Origin: Woeseia sp034521225
Lineage (GTDB): Bacteria > Pseudomonadota > Gammaproteobacteria > Steroidobacterales > Woeseiaceae
Reading direction: 5' to 3'
Assembly (NCBI GenBank): GCA_034521225.1
Contig: JAXHMR010000016.1
Span: forward strand, 62,001-126,000
DNA: 64,000 bases
The position numbers and the translations under genes are program-made. Shown here piece after piece: positions 59,161-64,000 of the stretch. Within the stretch, counting starts at the first letter, position 1. Each line of letters opens with the position of its first letter. The notes under the pieces were generated by a model. It saw only the letters and a list, made by a program, of their open reading frames with translations, had not been told where the DNA came from and did no database searches.

Positions 59161-61440
59161 TCACGCCTGCCGGGGCCACAGTCCGGGTCGCGCGGCAGGC
59201 CGCGTGCCACGCGGCAGGCCGAGTTCGACGGCGTCCGGACGCGACTCGCGAACTTCCGCCCCGTGTAATGGTTGACCCATCGGACTCGAGTCCCTCGGGC
59301 AGCGGCGCACTGTATGACACGGCTGCCGTATCCGCAATCAGCGGCGCCCAGATGCGCAGCGCGCCCGCCGCACCACTCAGGCCCATCGGCCGGTTGTCGT
59401 CATGCCCGACCCAGACAACGGCGACGCGGTCGCCTGAAAAGCCCGCAAACCAGCTATCCCGGAATTCGTCCGACGTGCCGCTCTTGCCCGCAACGGCAAG
59501 GCCGTCCGGAAGCACGGCGGAACGACCGGTACCGCGTTTCATAACCTGCAGCAGTGCCTCATTGAGTTGGTAGACGCCGGCGGTATCGGCAACCTGTGCA
59601 ACTTCAATCGGGTAGCGCTCAAGCGGTACCCCGTCGGCATCGATTACGGACCGTACCGCTTGCAGTGGCGTGTGAAACCCGCCATTGGCGAGCGTGCTGT
59701 ATAGGCCGGCAACCTGCCGATCGGGTGTCATATCGACCGCACCTAGCAGCAATGACGGATAGGGCGGCAGCGGTTCGCCATCTCCCAGCCGGCTTGCCAG
59801 CGCGGCGACTGTGCCGATACCAACGTCGAGGCCGAGCCTGACCGTGGCACGGTTGAGCGACTCGGCGAGCGCCTGCAACAGCGTTACCTCACCCAGTGAT
59901 TCATCATTGAAATTGCGCGGCTCCCAGACGTCGCCGTTGTCCAGTGTGATGCTGATCGGATCGTCCAGTATGCGGCTGGCCATCGTGTACTGGCCGCTTT
60001 GCAACGCGGCAAGATAGACGACCGGCTTCAGCAGTGAGCCGACCGGCCGGCGCGCATCCAGCGCACGATTGAATCCTTCGTAACCGCGGCGGCGGTCACC
60101 GACGACCGCCAGTACATCGCCCGACTGTGTGCTCGTCACGATGGCGGCACCGGCCAGCCCTGTGCCAACGTCCGTCGAGTCGGCCATCGAGTAGCGACAG
60201 GCCCTCCGCGACACGACGCTCTGCGCTCGCCTGTGCCAATGGATCCAGAGCGGTGAAGATGCGCAACCCTGCCTGCGTCAGGTCCTCCTGCCGGTATTGC
60301 GCCATCAGTTGCTCACGGACCAGCTGCAGGTAGGCCGGGTAATACGATGCGCCGGCCGTTTTCCTGTCCCAGACGCCCAGTTCGCCTGACGCGGCCAGGC
60401 TCGCCTCGCGCTCGGGTATGAGTTCCGCCTGTTGCATCAAATCCAGGACCAGCGCGCGCCGGTCGCGTGCACGCGCCGGGAATCGCGCCGGGTCGTAATA
60501 CCCCGGCCCCCGCACCAGCGCGACCAGCAACGCAATCTGCGGTAACTCAGTTCATCGCAGCGGGCGGCTGAAATAGTACTGGCTGGCGAGACCAAACCCG
60601 TGAATGGCGCGGTTACCGTCCTGCCCCATGTAAATTTCATTGATATAGGCATTGAGCAAATCGGATTTGCTGTAGTGCATTTCAAGAATCAGCGCCATCA
60701 GCGCTTCGCGGAATTTGCGCCACAACGTCTGGCGATTGTCGAGGAAGTAGTTCTTGACCAGTTGCTGCGTCAGCGTGCTGCCGCCCTGGGTGACTGCGCC
60801 GGCGCGCACATTGGCCAGAAGCGCACGAGGCCGACCGCGACCGGATCGACACCCGCATGATCATCGAAGCGGCGGTCCTCAACGGCCTTCAGTGCATCGC
60901 GTAAAAGTGGCGGGACCTGGTCCGGGTTCACGACGATACGGTCTTCGCCATGACGTGGAAATATGCTGCCTACCAACAGCGGATCGAGGCGTCCTATGGC
61001 GACCTCACGACCCGCTTCCCGCAGGCTGGCAATTCCCTGCCCGTCGAAGCGGACGTCGATCACCAGTGGTGGCTGCAGGGCATCCCAGTATTGGAACTGG
61101 CGCGTGACGGCCTCGATGCGCTCCCCCTCCCGGCGGAACGTTCCGGGATTGTCGGGTGTCGTGGCGACACGGCGGTAGCCGAGACGCAGCAACTCCTGTT
61201 CGAGAGCGTACGGTTCGATCAGCAGACCGGCATAGAGCTCAAGAGGCCGCGCATAGACCCGGCAGCCAGAATCCCCAGCGGCGGCCTTCGAAGCCCGGTC
61301 CGTAATGAGCCAGTTCAGGTACAGCAGGTACGCCGCACTTGTGACCAGCAGCAGGACCAGCAGCGCCGCGGCGGGCGCCGCCGGAAGGCGCTCCGGAGAC
61401 GTGCCGGGAATGACTGTTTGCGTTTTGCGTTTGGCGGCAC
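59161..61440 (-). CDS. mrcB: Bifunctional penicillin-binding protein 1b (frameshifted)
   Basis: About 760 residues. One N-terminal anchor (AAALLVLLLVTSAAYLLYLN) is followed by a UB2H domain (LRLGYRRVATTPDNPGTFRR), a glycosyltransferase domain (LKAVEDRRFDDHAGVDPVAV with the catalytic Glu, TQGGSTLTQQLVKNYFLDN), and a transpeptidase domain with SLLK (RRPVGSLLKPVVYLAALQSG), SLN (ALAESLNRATVRLGLDVG) and KSG (VAGKSGTSDEFRDSWFAGFS). It polymerises and cross-links peptidoglycan. Frame changes lie near 61370, 60800, 60545, 60190 and 59260. Corrected, the stop is TGA at 59161-59163. The start is probably GTG 61440 (PPNAKRKQSF). Confidence 0.93.
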
Positions 61441-61489
61441 GTTACCGGCCAGGGATCGTCAGTTTGAGCGGGTTCCCGTCAGCGTCAAG

Positions 61490-62415
61490 TCAGCCAGTGC
61501 CGCGCGTCTGTGTGCGTCCGTGACGTGCGTTTTTCTCGATGGAACTGCACCAGATCATCCCGGCGACATCCTTGCCGGTACGCTTTTTTCAATTCCCTCA
61601 AGACCGGGGCTGGAAATTGGCTTCCATCACCCGCGGGCCCGTGATTCTGGAGCGCAGCAGGTCCACACCAGCCACGTTCAGGCCCATGATACGGGCCGAA
61701 CGAACGGCGGTTGACCGTTCTTCCGGCGTAATCTTGATGACCTCGGCGGACCCACCGCGGTGCAGGTTGGAGCGGAATTCGCCCTCCTTTGCCGGAACAG
61801 CCTTCATCGATGCCGCGACTTTTTCGCCGATGAGCAAAGCAGCGTATGCTCGGAGCCACCGGCCTCCTTGATGAATTTGTCCTGCACCATGAAGTCAGCG
61901 TTTAATCCGCTGAATGCTTCAATAACGCTTTCGGCAGCACTTGTGGTCTCCGCAAGCACAACTCCGACACCCTGCGTTCCCTCGAGCAGCTTGATGACGA
62001 CCGGCGCTCCGCCAACGAACTTGAGCAGGTCCTCGGTATCGCCCGGTGAATTGGCGAACCCCGTCACGGGCATGCCGATGCCCTTGCGTGACAGCAGCTG
62101 TAGCGCCCGCAGCTTGTCGCGCGAACGCGTAATCGCCACCGACTCATTGACCGAATACGTGCCCGTCCAGTCTGCGAACTGGCGGACGACAGCCGTGCCG
62201 TAAAACGAGATCGACGCACCGATACGCGGAATGATCGCATCGAGGCGGTCGACCGGCTCGCCGCGGTAATGAACGCCCCCCTTCAGCGTCGTTATATTCA
62301 TGTAGCAGCGCTTGTGATTGATGACACGGGCCTCGTGTCCGCGCTTCTCGCAGGCTTCAACCAGGCGTCGGGTTGAATAGAGGTTTCGATTGGTTGAGAG
62401 CACACCTATTTTCAT
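61490..62415 (-). CDS. rimK: RimK-type ATP-grasp alpha-L-glutamate ligase (frameshifted)
   Basis: About 308 residues from MKIGVLSTNRNLYSTRRLVE. The pre-ATP-grasp part has IIPRIGASISFYGTAVVRQF and VNESVAITRSRDKLRALQLL. The ATP-grasp core has FVGGAPVVIKLLEGTQGVGV, FRSNLHRGGSAEVIKITPEE and ARIMGLNVAGVDLLRS. RimK adds glutamate residues to ribosomal protein S6 and makes poly-alpha-glutamate. Frame changes lie near 61850 and 61610. Corrected, the tail reads EGIEK then TGKDVAGMI, with a stop at 61490-61492. It is the third gene of a three-gene unit with the aspartoacylase-like and retropepsin-like genes. Confidence 0.92.
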
Positions 62416-62442
62416 GTGGATTCCTGAGACTTTCTGTGGTTC

Positions 62443-63477
62443 GGTCATTTCCTGGAGGGGTTGCTTGTGCCGTGCCGCAAATCTGGAGCAGACCAGACCG
62501 CCCGCTCGACGCTGCTAAATGCCGCAACATGGAATAGTGCATCACCTTCGAGCGCCAAAGGCAAATTGCTGCGGCCAATCACAATGCCGTCAAATCGGGC
62601 CGGTACGTCCTCTTCCTCGCGTCCCAGGCGGATTACACTGATGGTTGCGAGGCGCTGGTCGCTCGCGGACGGTCCGTCCGAGCTGCACCTTGTTACTCAC
62701 AATGCCACTGGCCGGCGCCCGAATCCAGCTCGTGGCACTCGCAATGACGGGCGCATGGCGCGTCGCGAGCCGCCGCTCCGACAGCATACCTATCGCCGAC
62801 ATGACGTTCAAAATACCGCGCACGCCTGCCCGAATGCTGATTTCGTCAAAACGCAATGCCTCACCGGCCTCATAGGTTATGACGGGCTTGCCCATTTCGC
62901 TGGCGCAGCCGCGCAACGAACCGTCCCGAACGTCGGAGTTGATAATAACAGGCACACCGAACGCCCGCGCCAGCATCAGGGTTTCCGCATCATCCAGGTT
63001 CGCGCGGATCTGGGGCAGGTTCGAGCGATCGACCGCCCCGGTGTGCAGGTCTATGCCATAATCCAGCCACGGGTCACCGAGTATTCAGTTCAGGAACGTG
63101 TTTGCAAGGCGCGCGGCTACCGATCCCTTTGCGCTGCCCGGAAACGAACGATTCAGGTCACGCCGGTCCGGCAGATAGCGGGATTGGTCCAGGAATCCAT
63201 GCACGTTGACGATCGGCACTGCGATCAGCGCGCCCCGTAATGCTGTCAGCGCCTTGCGCTTTAACAGGCGGCGTATAATTTCGACGCCGTTCAGCTCGTC
63301 GCCATGGATGGCAGCCGACACAAACAGTACAGGGCCTGGCTTGCGCCCGTTAACGACCTGTACCGGCATCGACACAGACGTCGCCGTGTACAGGTCCGCG
63401 ATGGGCAGGTGGACATCGGCGCGCTTGCCGGGTGGCACGGAAGTGCCGTTAATCGTTATTGTCGGATTTTTGTCCAT
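62443..63477 (-). CDS. Succinylglutamate desuccinylase/aspartoacylase family zinc deacylase (frameshifted)
   Basis: About 344 residues. The M14-like zinc site is split as usual: VSAAIHGDELNGVEIIRRLL gives His and Glu, and DYGIDLHTGAVDRSN gives the second His after a frame change near 63085. SYLPDRRDLNRSFPG-type motif is present (here YLPDRRDLNRSFPGSAKGS). The C-terminal domain has VITYEAGEALRFDEISIRAG and, after a change near 62650, GIVIGRSNLPLALEGDALFH. Members remove acyl groups from amino acids or trim C-terminal residues. It begins one base after the retropepsin-like gene and ends 27 bases before rimK, so a role in the same modification pathway is likely. Confidence 0.87.
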
Positions 63478-63966
63478 TCAGCTGCGATGCTCCGTGCCTG
63501 ATCGATTCTCTTTTCGCTTGCCTTGCGCGTACGATAGCGCCGGGTTGACGACGCCCCGCCCGGCTATCGCCGTCCGCCCGAGCAGCATCCGGAATAACAT
63601 GTCATCCCGTGCCGTAAGCGTCATTTCGGAGGACCATAACTGACCGCCGACCGCGACCGGCGTTTCGATGACAAACCGCTGTTCGCGGTGGCCGCCGGAA
63701 TCGGAGACGACGCGTTCATCGATGACGTCGGCTGTACAGACGATTACTCGCTCGGAATTTCGCTGTACCGGATGAATCTTGAAGCGCACACGCAGCGCAC
63801 CGCCGTCGCGGTATCTCTCGACTTCAAATGCATGCAACGCCGAAGTACGGGCGCCGGTATCGACTTTGGCCTTGATTCGGCGTATTCCGAGCTCCGGCAG
63901 CCCGATCCACTCGCGCCAGCCAAGCGTCAGAAGCTCTTCCCGGGGTTTTTCCTCGCTCACAGACAT
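63478..63966 (-). CDS. RimK-associated retropepsin-like aspartic protease (PF05618 family)
   Basis: A 162-residue intact protein. The aspartic-protease half-site is IRRIKAKVDTGARTSALHAF (DTGA near residue 36), followed by RVRFKIHPVQRN, FVIETPVAVGGQLWSSEMTL, and TARDDMLFRMLLGRTAIAGR with the hydrophobic LLGR turn. The family was named ATP-dependent zinc protease, but its members are now seen as retropepsin-like peptidases, commonly next to rimK. The ATG at 63966 has AGCAGGG close upstream. It heads the operon and abuts the aspartoacylase-like gene by one base. Confidence 0.88.
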   Translation of the reverse strand: MSVSEEKPREELLTLGWREWIGLPELGIRRIKAKVDTGARTSALHAFEVERYRDGGALRVRFKIHPVQRNSERVIVCTADVIDERVVSDSGGHREQRFVIETPVAVGGQLWSSEMTLTARDDMLFRMLLGRTAIAGRGVVNPALSYAQGKRKENRSGTEHRS

Positions 63967-64000
63967 CCCTGCTCAAACAATGCAGCAAGTATGCTATCAG

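Noticed and set aside
58784..60214. Natural fusion of PBP1b with a TPR lipoprotein
   Set aside because: The joined frame crosses a normal lipoprotein signal in the middle of the protein; a one-base correction near 59260 restores a PBP1b stop and a separate lipoprotein start.

Overview
The window looks like the chromosome of a GC-rich, heterotrophic and probably marine gammaproteobacterium. The evidence is the set of protein families present: TonB-dependent receptors, monomeric NADP isocitrate dehydrogenase, a RimK operon, PBP1b, CbpA/CbpM, DgcN/DgcA and an NSS-type sodium symporter. The Woeseia/Steroidobacter area is a plausible placement but is inference only. No rRNA, tRNA, CRISPR array or complete insertion sequence was recognised.

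One property dominates the sequence. About thirty of some fifty genes read as full-length family members only if one or more single-base frame changes are allowed, and the total gene lengths remain normal. I annotate these as single genes with frameshifts. The likeliest cause is uncorrected long-read indels, not mass gene decay. The DUF1206 gene at the left end is different: its first repeat has been replaced by an IS91-family transposase remnant.

Layout. 1-2.3 kb: an enoyl-CoA hydratase preceded by a coupled small gene, the IS91 scar with a truncated DUF1206 gene, and a PAP2 phosphatase. 2.8-11.3 kb: mixed metabolic genes, including an exported fumarylacetoacetase-fold protein, a YbaK-type deacylase, a second PAP2, a zinc-type oxidoreductase, a methyltransferase, RibF, a flavin reductase and an MFS carrier. 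11.3-16.6 kb: an RND efflux operon (adaptor, pump, small lipoprotein, TetR) behind an 18-bp perfect palindrome lying beside a TTGACA box. 16.7-22.6 kb: a PabB-PabC fusion, CbpA-CbpM-TrxC, and DgcA/DgcN for D-glutamate. 22.8-27 kb: isocitrate dehydrogenase and an ABC exporter. 27-37.8 kb: a glycogen island (glk, malQ, glgC, glgB, glgP, glgX) without glgA. 37.8-50 kb: a TonB receptor coupled to a 4-hydroxybutyryl-CoA dehydratase-like enzyme, then a set that fits trans-4-hydroxyproline catabolism (DapA-family lyase, NSS symporter, amidohydrolase, hydroxyproline epimerase, FAD amino-acid dehydrogenase, dicarboxylate/amino-acid symporter). 50.5-58.6 kb: an acyl-CoA synthetase/hydrolase/PHB-depolymerase-like operon, a divergent TetR gene, and a TonB receptor plus MFS carrier, joined by four TTCAAC-N4-GTTGAA operators. 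58.7-64 kb: a TPR lipoprotein, PBP1b, and a RimK / aspartoacylase-like / retropepsin-like operon.

Three copies of a roughly 185-bp nested palindromic repeat occupy gene borders at 25.2, 44.6 and 50.3 kb. With the TetR operator set and the 4-hydroxybutyryl-CoA dehydratase-like gene, they are the most interesting items here.
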